Shown piece by piece: positions 51,318 to 64,000 of a stretch of DNA of 64,000 nt (position 1 is the first letter of the stretch; each line of letters opens with the position of its first letter). The DNA lies in assembly GCF_051014685.1 (NCBI RefSeq), contig NC_135060.1:8928001-8992000 (forward strand), written 5' to 3'. Source of the DNA: Ptiloglossa arizonensis. Taxonomy: Eukaryota; Arthropoda; Insecta; Hymenoptera; Colletidae. The translations under genes and the position numbers were made by a program. The notes beneath the pieces are model-generated. The model did no database searches, was not told where the DNA came from, and worked only from the letters and a program-made list of their open reading frames with translations.

Positions 51318-53801
51318 ACAACATGTACCGTCTAGGTCGTTTTGCAAATTTGCAAGGCATCGATCAACGGTCAGGAATAACAGCGACGACGTGTAACGAA
51401 GAGGCACGGAGCGAAGAGAGGCAGAAAAAAGAAAGAAAGAAAAAGAGAGAGAAGCTATATAGTTATCGTCAATGAACCATCTTCTTCTGAATCACAGCTT
51501 AGAAACGTATTTTTCCACGAGTATGTCGATTACATCGATCGAGAAGGGAATTGTTTCTCACGGTTTATTTCGCTTTCACGTCGAAATAATAATCTCTTAC
51601 CTAATAATATTCGTGGATAGAACCTATAGAATCTCCTGTGGATCATATATACTCTTTGGTATACGTAGTGCCATCGTACAGAACTGATTGATAATCCTAA
51701 GAATATTATTGAGATTATATTGTACTTACGTTGATAAGAGTGTTACGATTGAACATTTCGTACGATTGATTAAAATAATTTTTATTAAAAAGAAGGAGTT
51801 TCATTTCACTTTTATTCACGTTTATTCAGTAATAATTGAGCAATTGTTACTCGATATTCGTGGTGTTGAGGTCGTTACGAAAATTCTGAAATCTTGAAGA
51901 GTTTTGTAGATCGATTGGGAATCGTGTCGGCATTGTTGAAATCGTGGAACGCGCAACGTGCATTCTTCGTGCAGGAAATATTGCAGATCGGGATCTCACA
52001 CGGTCGTAATTTTAGTTCGGTCGAGCGGCAGAACGCGGTAAATGACAAAATACGATATCGCGTATTATTTGTAACCTGTTGTTAACGTTTCCGCAAGGTT
52101 TTATCGAGGAAGGTAACGCGAAGAGCCGTACGCAATCGTTTCAGTGAATAATAAAGAATATCGCGTTTGATCTATGCCAAAGCGAGCGGGCTCGAACCCA
52201 AAACGCCTTTGATACAGTCTGTAACACATACCTTTGATATTGGCTTTATCCAACGCGGATCTAAATTAGCAACGGCTCGTTATTTATATCACAGCTTTGT
52301 TATTTACGTCGCGAAGCCACTGAAACGAGAATTTTTTGCACGCCGTATCCGAACACGCTGCATTTCCCGCAGGAATTTTCCATCTACGACTTCGTTCGGC
52401 TCAGCTCGATAAATTAAACTGCAAAATGTGGTCGCCGTTGATTCATTTTTTTATCAATCCACCTTGGTTGCTCATTTTCGAGAACGCGTGAAAAATATCG
52501 TTTTCCGATTCGTCGAGCAATTCGTACGACCTTTTTCATTTTTTACACATTTGCACGACGATGAATTTTAATCTTCGTGTGAATACTCATTTCTCGAGTT
52601 GACAACATTTATTTAGTATCGTACGAACACGGCTTTTGGTAATTCCGTGCCACAGACGTATAATGAATTGAAAATTAATTTAGGAATCTTTTGCACGTAC
52701 GATGTTTCTATTCCTCGTTAAAAATCGCGATTGTTTAATAGTTTGTTGCTCCAAAGGTGTACGTTCGAGAGCGTGTACCGAGGATCTTTCCTCGGTCTTT
52801 GTTTCGTTTCTCGAGTGTACAAGGAACAATTCATTTATTCTGTTCGTAGTGCTGCTTTCGTTTTGGAGCAGGAATTCTGTCGCGTTTCGTAGAAAAAGTT
52901 AACGAGTAGATACATTTTGTTCTAAAAACGCGATCGTTACCTTCCCCAACGCGCCGGAGTCGTCCGAATAATTATTACAAAACTTCTCGGTTTGTTAAGC
53001 AAATACAATTTTTTCGAGTTTGTTTCCCTACTTGTTATAGAAACGAGACAGAGAATGCAATTTCGACGAAAAAATTGTGACGAGAAAAAGAAGGTGCGAG
53101 TAACCCAATTACGGCCGTCTATCGGATGCGGTTACAATTAATTATTTAATTAGTTGGTCCGTGACGCGGACGTTGAACATTTGTGGAATACTCCCGTCGA
53201 ACCATATGCGCGCACCATGTATATACGCGACCCGTTTGTACAAATTTGTGTTTGCCTTACGTACTATTCATACGTTTATAGCCTACTATTCATACGTATA
53301 CGCTTGTTTGTCGATTTGTAAACGTGTCTAGGATCGTGAAACTACCGAGACAGCATCGAACGTTTGATAAACTTGATACTCTGTGTTGAAAAAGTTTGTA
53401 CGTTTTTACGAACGAAAGTAGCGCAAACAAACGGGTCGCCTTTTTTTTCTTTTTTTTTTTTTTTGTCGAACTCGATACGAAAGAAAGAAATATCGACTCG
53501 TTCGATATTAAAGTATCCGATGAGAAAAGGAGGAAAGAGAAAGAGAAAAAAATAGCGTATTACCGCTCCACGTTTTCGATGTGTGACACAAAATCGTGAA
53601 TATCGATGATTAGAAAAATTTCCAGTTTGAAACAAAAGAGTAAAATCGACGATACACTGTCTCCGCGACACCGACGTTGATTTCACACCTAAAAAATAAT
53701 CCGGATGGTAAAATTGAAATCGGACGCGTCATGCACATCTGAAAGATATTTTATTAACATGTTGCCGTTCGTTGCGAGTACGCAGTAACGAGACTGTCAA
53801 A
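51318..53801. other. Intergenic, no supported gene
   Basis: This contains the 3' UTR of the modular serine protease, a GA-rich stretch (51,410-51,460), and long T/A homopolymer runs (53,440-53,465). No exon-like frame was found. Confidence 0.5.
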
Positions 53802-54162
53802 ATGCAAAACGAGATGAAGATATTCATCGGGCTGGTGGCCATCTGGACGATTTTCGACATTTTCGATGTTCTTGGTGTAACGAAATCGAAAACCGTTTCC
53901 TCGTCCGTAGAAGAAAAGTAAGTACGTTTACACGATACTTTGGTAATTTCATTAAACGGCGAAAAGTGAAAATCCACGCGCGATCAATTGGTATTTTGGA
54001 TTGTGTGTTCGTAGATTATTAACCGTGGATTTATTCTACAATTACACGACGCAACTAACAGAAGCCATTTCTCGCAGGATTGGCAGTTTAATGAGCACGA
54101 CCTATAATACGGCGAAAACCGCGTTTCAAGATATGTTGGAAACACTCCATCAATTTCAATAA
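53802..54162 (+). CDS. Small protein with N-terminal signal/anchor, two exons
   Basis: The exons are 53802-53917 and 54015-54162, joined by a GTAAGT donor and a GTGTTCGTAG acceptor in matching phase, giving 87 residues. The N-terminus (MQNEMKIFIGLVAIWTIFD) is a strongly hydrophobic segment that fits a signal peptide or single membrane anchor. The rest has a predicted amphipathic helical character, with FYNYTTQLTEAISRRIGSLM and a Gln/Phe ending (TLHQFQ). AATAAA at 54305-54310 follows the stop at a suitable distance. The short 97-bp intron, the near-ideal donor and the polyadenylation signal support a real gene. No family was recognised. Mitochondrial or apolipoprotein-like small proteins are possible but unproven. 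Confidence 0.6.
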
Positions 54163-56029
54163 CGCGAGTTCCGGTTAAATTCGATAATAATTCAACGGTG
54201 TGTTTTATATCGACGAGAGGAAGAATTTTTGGAATTTGCACCCTTCGTTATGTCGTTTGCGAATACACATGGTTTAGTATAAGAGGTAATCTATCTGTAA
54301 TAACAATAAAAATTTCATGTAATCTCCGATCGTTATTTGTATAATTCGACAAATTGTACATCGGAGGAAATTGCTACGAAAGCGAAGATGGTTTCACGAT
54401 TTGCCGATCTATCGTCGAAAAATGAAAGATCAAGTGGAAAGATGCGCATTGAGCCGGACGTAAAATAATATTTCGTTCTCGAACATGCAACAATTACTTT
54501 TCCCTCGTAATATTTCGCATTTGTATTACTTCTTCCAGGTGATGTATACAAGTGACGCGTGTGTTAACTCGTGCGATAAGAAAATCGTCCAAATTGAAAA
54601 TTTTATATTAATATTTTTAACGAGAGGAAATCGATTCTAAAGCAATTACACGGGTAGTGATACAAGCAATGGTTTACTGCTAGCTAGCTCCTGTAAATTT
54701 ATAAATTAAAAATTGTACACAGGACGTGTTGTTCACTTTGGGACCAAAGTCTTGAAAATAAAACGTATTTCAATTTTTGCGAGCTCGTAGTAATTGAATC
54801 GAGAATTGTCTTTAAAATTACACGTACATTAATCTATCGTTAATTACAAAACCACGCTATGCAAGTTAACACGGGGTTACGTAAGGTACTTGGAAAACAC
54901 GTTTCGCAGAGACACGGAAGCGAGTGAAATCTCTTTCACACGACGATACGTGTATCGCGATTCACGTATGATGGATACCGATCGTACATGCGTTGCTTAT
55001 AAAAACATTTGGATGGCGAGTTCTCATGAAACATAGAATTCTTGCAGATCGAGGCGGCTAACAAAACATAGAAACAAATGGTAGCATTTACATCGCAGCT
55101 GCAAAATCGTTTGTTCGCGCGTTAGAAATTATTCTTTAAAATAATCGCGAATTGCAGTTTGCTCTGTTCCAGTGTAACAATTACTCCCAACGTTTTCGTC
55201 GTGTCCATCGAAACTGACTTAAATATTTCTCGTACCAATATTTATCCTTTCTACGAACAAAATTACGCAGAATGGCGCGTGCCTTAATTAAATCGGTCGC
55301 CAGTTTTGTATTAACGTTCGAGGCCCTATGAAAAGTTCTCCGTTTGTTCGTCGTAATACGAAAGAAAAGAAACGATGATCAAAAACGGATTCGTCTTGCA
55401 TTCAATAATTCGCGTATCAACGCGCGTAAACAAAGATGTAAAAGGAACCGATCCCCGAGAAGAAGATAAAATTACAAACGATCGTTTGCCACAAATTTTT
55501 TACAAGTACAAAACACTAATCTTAGAAATATATTTGCCATTAGATGCGATCAGGTATAATGGAAACGCAATACCGAATACCGATTCTACAATATGGCGCG
55601 TAACGAGGAAAAGAAGTATCTACTTCTAAACAGAACCTGCCCTAAAATCTACCCTCAAAAATAATATCCACGACCTATTAAAATTCATTAAAGAAACGAT
55701 CAAACGATCTGATAACGCTTTAAAAGTTCTCGTCGTTCACTCCGTGGGGGTAGATAATACTGAACCAGCTAATAAGTAAGATGAAAAATATAATTCGTGA
55801 CTCGAAAAATTAGGTTGCACAATAGTTTATTTCTTTCTTCTTCTGTATTATTACTCTATAATACACATATGCTCTCTCTCTTAACACTCTACGACAAGTG
55901 ACGCCACATACATTACTCTTGCACTCTCTTCCCCCATACAGTGTACAAAACACCTACATCTATGTATCGTACATTTATGTTAAAGAAAAAGAAACTTAGT
56001 CGTGGAATGATTACCTTACTTTTCACTTT

Positions 56030-56990
56030 TAATTATCAACGGTGATCTCCATCTACGAACGAAACCCCGAACGAGCGTTTCGGAGCGTGCTCGTGCCGCC
56101 GGTATCGGGAGTAGGCGGAGGGGGTAGGGTCGGGCTGTTCGGGACGTGCGCGCGCGTATTTTTCTTTGGGCTTTTAATTAGTCCGGTCATTAATTAAACA
56201 CAGCTCACCTCGTTCGGGGCCCTTTACCGGCGCCCGTCGACACCGCCGCTGACCCCTATCCCTTTTTTTTTCCGGTCCGCCATCCACCTTTTCCGGGCTG
56301 CTTTGCCACACTTGAGGAATTTTACCTACGCCCCCAACGTGTAAACACGCCGGCGCCAATTTATTTCACCGCGGGGAGCGTTTTAAAAGCGGGGTCCGGC
56401 GCGGTTTCCTTCTCTCCGCGTCGCGTTCCAGTCTCCGTCGGCTCCTCTCGTCCACCGCTTCGTCCTCGAGCTTCTCCTCCAGCTCCTTCTTTTCTCGTAC
56501 TTCCGTTCACGCCGTCCCCGTTTTTCCTCCCCATCCCGTCACCGCCCCCACCGTTCGTTCGGACGGTTCCCCTATCCCCGGTCCCGCGCGCTGTCTTCTC
56601 CTTTAACTCGCTTCCGGTCCCTCGACCCCACTCCCCCCACTCCCCCCACTCCCACCGTTCTTTCCTTCTCTGTCCGTTTTTTGAAAGAGCTCCAGGTACT
56701 TATCCTCTTCCCCGCCCGACACTTTTCTGCTTTATCTCCAGAGCTCGCTCTCCCTATCCACGCGGCCTCCGCGTTTATTTGTTCCACGCTGTCTATCTTC
56801 CACCAGCCGCCCGTATACCCCCACTTTTTGTCCTTCTTTCGCGTTTGGCTTCCGTCTTGCGATTTACGAGGTTGCGGAACAGCCGCAGGCTTCGAAACGG
56901 AGAAAGCCCGGGCTCGGGATAAGTGGTCGTTTTGTGTCTACGCCGGCCAGAGGGAGGTATTTCTTGTTCGGTGATTAATGCCGAGTTTTA
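56030..56990. other. GC-rich island with a C/T-only-like strand bias
   Basis: This block is far richer in G and C than the flanks. From about 56,398 to 56,690 the plus strand is mostly pyrimidine, with three tandem ACTCCCCCC units near 56,630-56,650. It looks like a promoter-type or CpG-island region rather than coding sequence. The open frames on both strands are low-complexity. Confidence 0.5.
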
Positions 56991-59599
56991 TAGCGCGCGG
57001 TATTATCGGAGAATATAATATTTATGTAGGTGGATGGAATGGATGTTGACCGAGAGCGCTCGGTACTCGTTGTAAATTTGCTTGTAGCGACCGGTGTAAC
57101 CAGGTATCTCCCGCGGACTATCGTGGCTCGTCATGCTCCAGGAGAAAATAATCTGCGCGCGTAGCGTTATCGAGCGCTCTTTGTTTACTCGCGAGGTGAT
57201 CTCGATCGCGAATTTGGTACTCTCGGTACGATCGGATCGGAAACGTACGTTGTAAACGAAAAATATGAAAATGTATACGCGAGCCGATAGAATTTTTCAC
57301 GCCTAGATAGGGACCAAATTTCACGACGAAAGATAGTAGAATACAAAATTTCACCCGAGACCGAAAATCGTTATTGGCGATGGTTATCTTTTTTAAAATT
57401 CTACATTGCGGATCGATATTCAAACCAATGCGCGCAACGTTGTCACCGATAGTGACTCGCATTCAATTTAAAAAGAACGATTTCGGCTACCTCGTATCGA
57501 GGTAGAATCGGTTGTCGCGCGATGCTTTCAATTTCGGGCTTCGTACGAAGAAAAAAAAGAAGAAAAAAGAAAAAAAAAACCCACGTATGATTACGGAGCT
57601 GGTGTATGTTTTATTTATGAGACGAAAGTACATCATGTATTATGTAAGGCGGTGGTTCTTAATCTTTCCGAGCTCGTGGCACAGTTTAGGAGAAGATTCT
57701 TAATCTTTTTCGGGCTCGACCGAAACGGGCTACTATAAAAATACACCATAATAACGTGCCCATTAATCCTCGATACTTTATCAATGCTTCCACCTACCGA
57801 ACTAATGTCCTTAAACTTTGCCAGTGAACGACATCGATCGTTTATAAATATATTAGGCATGTCATCGATATTAACGAGATTGTCCAAGGAATAAATAGGT
57901 CATCGAACTTGTCCAACCTATTGCCACGGCTTCGTTTAATGTTTCTCTTACGTAAGCAACGTTGCCTGCAACGTTGATCGAGCGTATTACATTTATCGAT
58001 TTATTTAAAGCACGCTGTTGTATCGAATTTTCGCGATTCGCTGTCACCGATCGGAACGGTAATTAACGTTATCGCGTCCAGCATTGTACAACGTCGTCTT
58101 TCTTTTGTCAGCGCTCAATAGGTAAACGGGTCAAAAGGTTCAGGAAGTCGCGATGTCAAAGAACGAACAAATATCTTCCGCGATAATTTAACCGTCTTTT
58201 CCCTCACTCTTTTCAAGTGGGGTCCCTCTTTTATGTTCTTATCCTTTGAAATCTTTTAATGGGAATTCTCTGCGCGGACTGTAAGGTGACTTAACTCATT
58301 GATAATATTATTGTACCTCGTGGAACTGGAAGGACTTTTGATACACGGCCTGAAACGAATCGAGTTATTTCAACGCGGAACCAAGAACCGCGCGACTTCC
58401 ACGTGAATGTTAACCGCTTGTAAATTGATTTCTCGAGAACGCTTCAACGTTCTTGTTTGCATTATTACTACGTTCGAGCGTGTCCCGACTACTTTGTCCG
58501 CGTTAATTAGCTCGAAAATTAGGAGCAACGACGGAATCGAATTATCGCGGCTGAGACTCGTTCGATTCTCAATGGAAAATTAAGTTCGAAGAAAATGAGA
58601 GAGATTCGATGTTTCTTAAATTAGATTTCTATTGTTGCACCCGATTGTTTCCCAAAGTGGCGCTGTTTTCTCGCATCTCCCGTTCTCTAAAATAACGTCA
58701 ATCGCGAAAAATTTCGCGAAACTAATTTTACCTTCGAACGTTCAACGATCATTCCCGAGTTAACTCGATGAAAAATCAATTTTTCATTTCTTTGAATCGA
58801 GCGGGCGAACTGTTCGATTTCGAAGCTTCAAACGTACGAGAATGTTCGTTGCTATACCCGAACGTACGATTGTTTGCAAATACAAAAGTTCGTCCGAAGT
58901 TTCGTTGGTATCGAAACATTCGAACTGGTGTTAATCTCAAGAGCAAGCTTCGTATCGTAACTTCCACGTAACGACGCGACTATAAAAATGAATAAGGGGA
59001 CTAACAATCGTGTGTACAAATCGTGTATATCACCCGCGTACACCAAGTACGGTGGTAAAAACTTCCCGCTTTGATCAACAGCGATAAAATCCGTTTGTGT
59101 TTACACGGTACGAACGAAAAAAAAAATAGAAAAAAAAAGAATACGATCGTTACGTATCCGTTAAAAGTACAATATCCATTTCTTCTTAAATCCCTCGACC
59201 GTGGAAGTTCAACGTAGCTAACCTTGCGAAATAAGGGAAAAAAAATTTGCATTTTTTAATCCGACCACTGAAATTACTCGGAGCAAGGGAAGCGGTTAAG
59301 TACTTAGAATTCCATTAACACGATTCTCGCGGTACAATTTTCTTGCCCCCGTGAAAGAACTGCCTTCCGTCGCGCTCGACGTGACTCTGTCTCGAGTGCA
59401 GTCACCGATGCCGAGAACTCCTCGGCGAGGAAGAAAGCAAAAAAAGAACGAAAGGAAAAAAAGAAAAAATACAAAAAGAAGAAACAAAAAAAAAAACCGA
59501 GAAATAAAGATCAATCGTTGCGCATGATCGGTTCCTCCTGCTCGACGGTTCGCGCTGTAAACCGAATTCCCTCTCGCGTCGATAAGACAGCAAAACAAA

Positions 59600-60260
59600 G
59601 TGGACTATCGGCGCCCCATCTTTCTTTCTCTCTCTCTCTCTCTCTCTCTGCCTTGCTGCCCCCCCACCAGTGCCAAGGTTCACTCCGGCGAGGAATCGCG
59701 AGTTAGTTTTGTCGGCCTTATTGCGATTTCCGATTCCGTTCGATTTGTCGACTCGACCGATTCCCGTTCACTCGGCGAACTTGCAAATGCAGGCAGGTGC
59801 ATCGATCGCGGACGCGCGAGGGGGTTGAAGGGTGACGCGAGTGCGCGACGAGGGGTGCAGAGGCACCTGTGCGCGCTGGATGAAGAGGGGAGCTCGAACG
59901 GGGGCGGAGCGGTGAGGGGACGAGAGCACGAAAGAGCGCGAGAAGGATCGCTGGCAGCGGCAGGGCGGAAACAGAAACAAAAGGAGAGAGCCTGGCGAAT
60001 GAAAGAGAAACGGTGGGACGAGGGGTGCGGCGCGGTGGGAAGGGGGAACAGGAAATTGGTCGAAAAGGAGGAGACCGGAAAACAAATGACGCCGTGAGGA
60101 AGATACGCGCGAGAGTCTACGAGACCGAGCGTACGGGGCGCGGAGAGGAACAAAACGTGGACCGGGGACCGTTTAAGAGCGAAGACGGCACGATGGGGGT
60201 GGGGGTGGTTGGAAATCGCGAAAAGATGCCCGGAATGGTAATCCTCGCTCGGTTCTGATC
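59600..60260. promoter_or_regulatory. GC-rich island with GAGA-type (CT)n tract and purine-rich strand
   Basis: A run of CT dinucleotides (59,625-59,649) is the binding type of GAGA factor. It is followed by a C-run, then by about 400 bp whose plus strand is dominated by A and G. G-runs at 60,193-60,205 (GGGGGTGGGGGTGG) could form a quadruplex. These features suit a promoter of a plus-strand gene that starts outside or beyond recognisable exons (inference). Confidence 0.4.
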
Positions 60261-62422
60261 TATACCGGAGCTTCTCGCGAATACACTATTTTCGCGTTAA
60301 AATTTTCCCGCGTTGAAACATGTTCTTCGAACGCTGCACTTGGCCGTGTACGTGCAACTTGCAACTCGGTGCATCGGACGTGCGGAGGACGGGTAGACGA
60401 GCGGTTGGAAAATAATAAAAGTAAAGGAACATCGAGCGTCGAAATTGATATTGGACCGTTAGTGGGAATTACGGAGAGAAGGTCTACTTTTTAAGGTTTG
60501 TTTACGAGCTATTACGAGATTGTTTGTTTTTCATTAGGACGATTTTGGGTCTAACGTTGGAGGCTTTGGATAGAACGGAAACGATCATTTTATTAATACG
60601 TTCCACGAGCAGAGATCACTTTGGAGAAAATAATTCTACGGGTATACAAAATGATTGTTTTCATTGTAAACGAAGGGTGCTTTTCATTCTAACCGGAGCT
60701 TCTTCGTCGTAATAAAGAACAAACGATCGGGTAAAAATTGCTGGTAAAATATCAAGGAAGGTACTCGTTTCCTTGTAATGCTATTATCATTTTGGATTTC
60801 GATCGCGGGGGATGTTTTCGAATTTTAAATACGTGGCGATCTAATTTAAAAAATTCTCTGTTTTTAATATCGAGTATCCAAGTTCGAAACGATTTATGGT
60901 TTCGGAGCACCGTGAGTCCCGCGATCTTCGAAACGGGACGCGGTCGATGCGAACGAAAATTAAGATAATGGAAAGTCGGAAAGAACAGGGGCGTCGCGTC
61001 GGATTGTCACGGGCCGGAGACAGGTGGAAATGTAAAATGGCAATACTTCAAATTCATTTGCGCGACAATCTCCGGTTACTTCCACTCGATGAAGCGTCTT
61101 CGACCGTGATAAAATCAGAACTTCGTCCCGTCGAAAATCAGAGTGGGGGTGAAACTAATACGAAGAACCGCGACGAGTAGGAAGCGAGCGTTCGCGGTGT
61201 ACGCGATGGTACGACCAAATGGTAGACAAAGAGCACGGAAAGAGGGACCGGAGGGAAGAAAATAACGAAGACGGAGGTAAGAAGGGATATCTCTGAGCTC
61301 TCTGTTGGTCGTTCCGCGGTTCGTTCGTTCCGACGATTTGCCCCCCTTCACGGAATTCATTGGGCGCGGCGAAAGGGAAATGAGTCTCGGCTCTCTTTCG
61401 TTTACCTCGAGTCGTTCGTCTTTTTGCTACCCCTCGTAACAGCTATCTTCTGGGACATCCCTGTTAACCCGGGAGGGGCGTGCAACCTTACGTACGATAA
61501 GTTATTGAGTAATTACGAAGATCGCGGATCGTGCGTTCCTTCGACGATTGAGAAACGCTCGTTATCGGGGGTTCGCGAAGAATCCACGCGAGTTGGACTC
61601 TCTCTCGAAAAAAACAAAAAGAAAACTTTCTCGTTCGGAGTTGGGTATATTGGTTTTCGTCTCTCTGTCACGAAACGCGCGAGTATCGTGACGTTCGAAC
61701 CGAACGATCGATGCGAATGCAACGATTGCACCGTGCGTTCGGTTTTGTACAGGTTAACACTGTGTTGCGTGAATTTTCTCGGATAAATATAGACGTTGAT
61801 CGTTAGAATTAAATGTTGACTCTTTTTTTTTTATTGTAAAAAATTCAAAACTTATAATTTATCGGATCGAGAAAAGTCGATCGTTTTAGCGGGTCTTCTC
61901 TTCTTTTTTTTTTTATTGCGTAACGAGGTCAACGAAGTATGTACGAGTGAATGTTCAGCGAGAGCTGGAGAGGGACAGTTATTATTATAACAAGAGGATT
62001 GTGTATCGCCGGTGGTATAGTATGAAACGTGGGATTAAAATAGAATCTTGAAATCCGACGTTATTGGATACGCTCGGTCCTCGAGTGGTGGAAAAATGGT
62101 TTCTCCAGCGAAATAAAACGCGAGGTGTGGCGGTTTAGTTATGGGACAGGCGGTCACGGTTAATTGTCGTTGTTGGTCGAAACAAGGATAGGTCTGTTGC
62201 TCGTTTTCGTAGAAAAAGGGCGCCGAGAATATAAAGGAAGTCGTGACTCGTACCGAGGGACCACTTGTAATTCAGAGTTCGACCGAGAAAAATCGATTAT
62301 CGATATTCGTAAAACGAACCGTGTATCGTACCGATCTCCCGCGTGTTTATCGAATTTATATTTTATTTCCATCGCGATTTAAGTCAGTGATTTAAGTCAT
62401 AGTTATCGTAAGTAAATTTGTA

Positions 62423-62555
62423 TTAGGTCGTTTGGAAAGGCCTTTCCTTTTTTTTTTTGTGAAAATGAAACACGATTTTTTTAGAGTTTATAAACATTTT
62501 ATCAAATCATATATTCTCCATTTTGGAAACCGAAATGACTTTCCGAACAACCCAA
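62423..62555. mobile_element. Mariner-type MITE, copy 2
   Basis: This 133-bp element has ends TTAGGTCGTTTGGAAA and (reverse complement of its right end) TTGGGTTGTTCGGAAAGT, flanked by TA on both sides. Its interior is the inverse of the copy at 32,007-32,137. The right end preserves the classic mariner terminal sequence better than the left. Confidence 0.87.
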
Positions 62556-64000
62556 TATTATTAGCTAACGTTCTTGTACTCTAATTCGAGGCTTTGAAGT
62601 AGAAACGAAGCGACTTACTTTACTATATGGTACATAATAAATAGCAATTATAGAACGTCGATATATCTATACGATAGAAAAGAAAAAGTCAGTAGAATAA
62701 AAGACGTTGATCGATTAAAATATAAATACATATAAAACTTTGAAGAAACTGGTAAATTACAGTTGTCGATCACCTTGCGCGTGTTTCTTTTAATTTCCCG
62801 AAAATTGAAAATACTAAGAAAGTTTCGTCCGAATTAGAAGTGATTCGAAGAAGACGAACATCGCAACTCACAATGACATTTTCATCGGATGTTGAATATC
62901 GATAATTTGAACGTGTTCTTTGGTAGCTCTTTACTGTCTAGTAATGCAAAAAGAAGGTCTCTCGTACCGAAAGTGTCGAGATTCGTTTTGATTTCGTTTC
63001 TTTGCAACAGAGACGGGTCCAGTGTCACTTTGGTTCACTCAGTCGCGACAAGAGTGAATCGAATTACGCGTTCACGCAGATGGCTTAACGCGCCAAAGCG
63101 GCGAAAATTTCCATTAACTTGAAAGAAATGAACGAAATCCTGATTTTTGTCGTTTTATTTCTTTCCTCGTTGCGATTCTTTGTTTCCATCCGCCCCCTCC
63201 CCTTGTCCATTCTTCTTTCCCTTGCTCGTTCCCTTGTATTCGTTTTATTTCGTCCACCTCTCGTTCAATGATCCTCCAACTCCCTTTCGACCTTTTCGAA
63301 TTAACGTTTCGCCACGAATCCGCAAATAAATTTCGCGAACCACTATTACCGGTCCGCCAGGGAAGGAAGTAAATCTTCGGATAAGGGGGAACGGGCATCG
63401 GCGGTTATCATTGAAGAATTTATGTGGCTTCGAACACCCATTAACTACATCAAAGGCTCCGTTTCTAGGGAAAGTTAATCGGGGATACATTTTCATCTTA
63501 ACGTAACGACGTAATTGAGACGTTACTTGCAAGAAGGCCGTGAATTTATCTCGAGCATCTTGCGCGTAGATTGGTTCGACGCATTTTACCTTTAAATAAG
63601 CATACTTTCTTCAAGTTTCGTTGCAATGTGTTTCGAACGAAAGAAAATCGAGGATTTTTAAGTACAGCTCGGTTGCTTCGATTATCATTCATTCGACGAT
63701 ATCTTTGCACGTTTTTTAACGTAATACCTTGTTATAGTCGAAAATTGTGGGTTTTCCTAAAAACTCGTGTTTTTTTGTCAATTGGGGCTGATACAGCAAT
63801 TCGACTTCCAGATGTTTGTTTTAGAGGGTGTCTTTATAAGTATCACAGTATAATTAACATTTTGAAACTCACAAGTTTCTTGCAGATAATACCGCAATTA
63901 CATTTTGAAAATATTATTCTCCGTTCGTTGCACTCGATCGTGGATCATCGTAACGAATGTTATCGGAGAAGTTATTCGATAGCTTTCGCGTTAGTAGTAA

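Larger units (their letters stand above)
54163..64000. other. Intergenic or very long intron; no supported exon
   Basis: Open frames here are low-complexity or lack splice context. The interval holds two GC-rich, strand-asymmetric islands (56,030-56,990 and 59,600-60,260), homopurine/A-rich runs (57,547-57,580; 59,430-59,500) and one MITE. It could be upstream DNA of a gene beyond the window. Confidence 0.45.

Noticed and set aside
52165..52215. GGGCTCGAACCC, resembling a tRNA T-loop
   Set aside because: No anticodon arm or acceptor stem pairs around it, and the flanking bases do not fold as a tRNA.
56572..56974. Open frames in the pyrimidine-rich island
   Set aside because: They are low-complexity and present on both strands. 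No splice sites or familiar motifs support them.
59600..60097. 165-codon plus-strand frame and the 157-codon minus-strand frame over it
   Set aside because: Composition is driven by the (CT)n tract and purine bias. No domain, signal or splice context supports either.

Overview
The window looks like a stretch of an insect nuclear genome, most likely Hymenoptera (bee, ant or wasp). That is an inference from spliced genes with short introns, AT-rich intergenic DNA dense in CpG (tcg/cga) words, and gene content: a BTB-PHR protein, a KHDC4-type RNA-binding protein and an insect modular serine protease. No bacterial genes, CRISPR arrays, tRNAs or rRNAs were seen. Gene models were built by hand from reading frames and GT/AG splice sites. 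In the five best models every exon joins in a consistent phase.

Layout. 1-9,100 is repeat DNA: a promoter-bearing repeat at both edges, with two large imperfect palindromes and an exact 544-bp-period tandem array between them. 9,483-9,708 may be an orphan terminal exon. 10,745-12,835 (+) is a complete six-exon BTBD1/2-type gene. 14,931-21,906 (+) is a complete 15-exon KHDC4 (Blom7) homologue with two candidate alternative last exons and a chain of overlapping uORFs. 22,000-26,800 is almost empty. 27,512-30,522 (+) is a GC-richer, cysteine-rich, probably spliced gene that I do not recognise. 31,093-36,238 (-) is an 11-exon gene for a RIIa-domain, multi-IQ-motif protein with a Glu-His repeat tail, probably a sperm or ciliary protein. 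38,458-51,317 (+) is a nine-exon modular serine protease (ModSP type). 53,802-54,162 (+) is a small two-exon gene for an 87-residue protein with an N-terminal hydrophobic segment. The last 10 kb holds only compositionally biased islands and a mariner-type MITE.

The genes do not form a functional cluster. ModSP would act outside the cell at the top of the Toll proteolytic cascade. KHDC4 acts in nuclear pre-mRNA splicing. The BTB-PHR protein is a likely Cullin-3 adaptor. The RIIa/IQ protein fits calmodulin- and AKAP-linked roles in axonemes. The RIIa gene and ModSP are head to head and share an upstream interval of about 2.2 kb.
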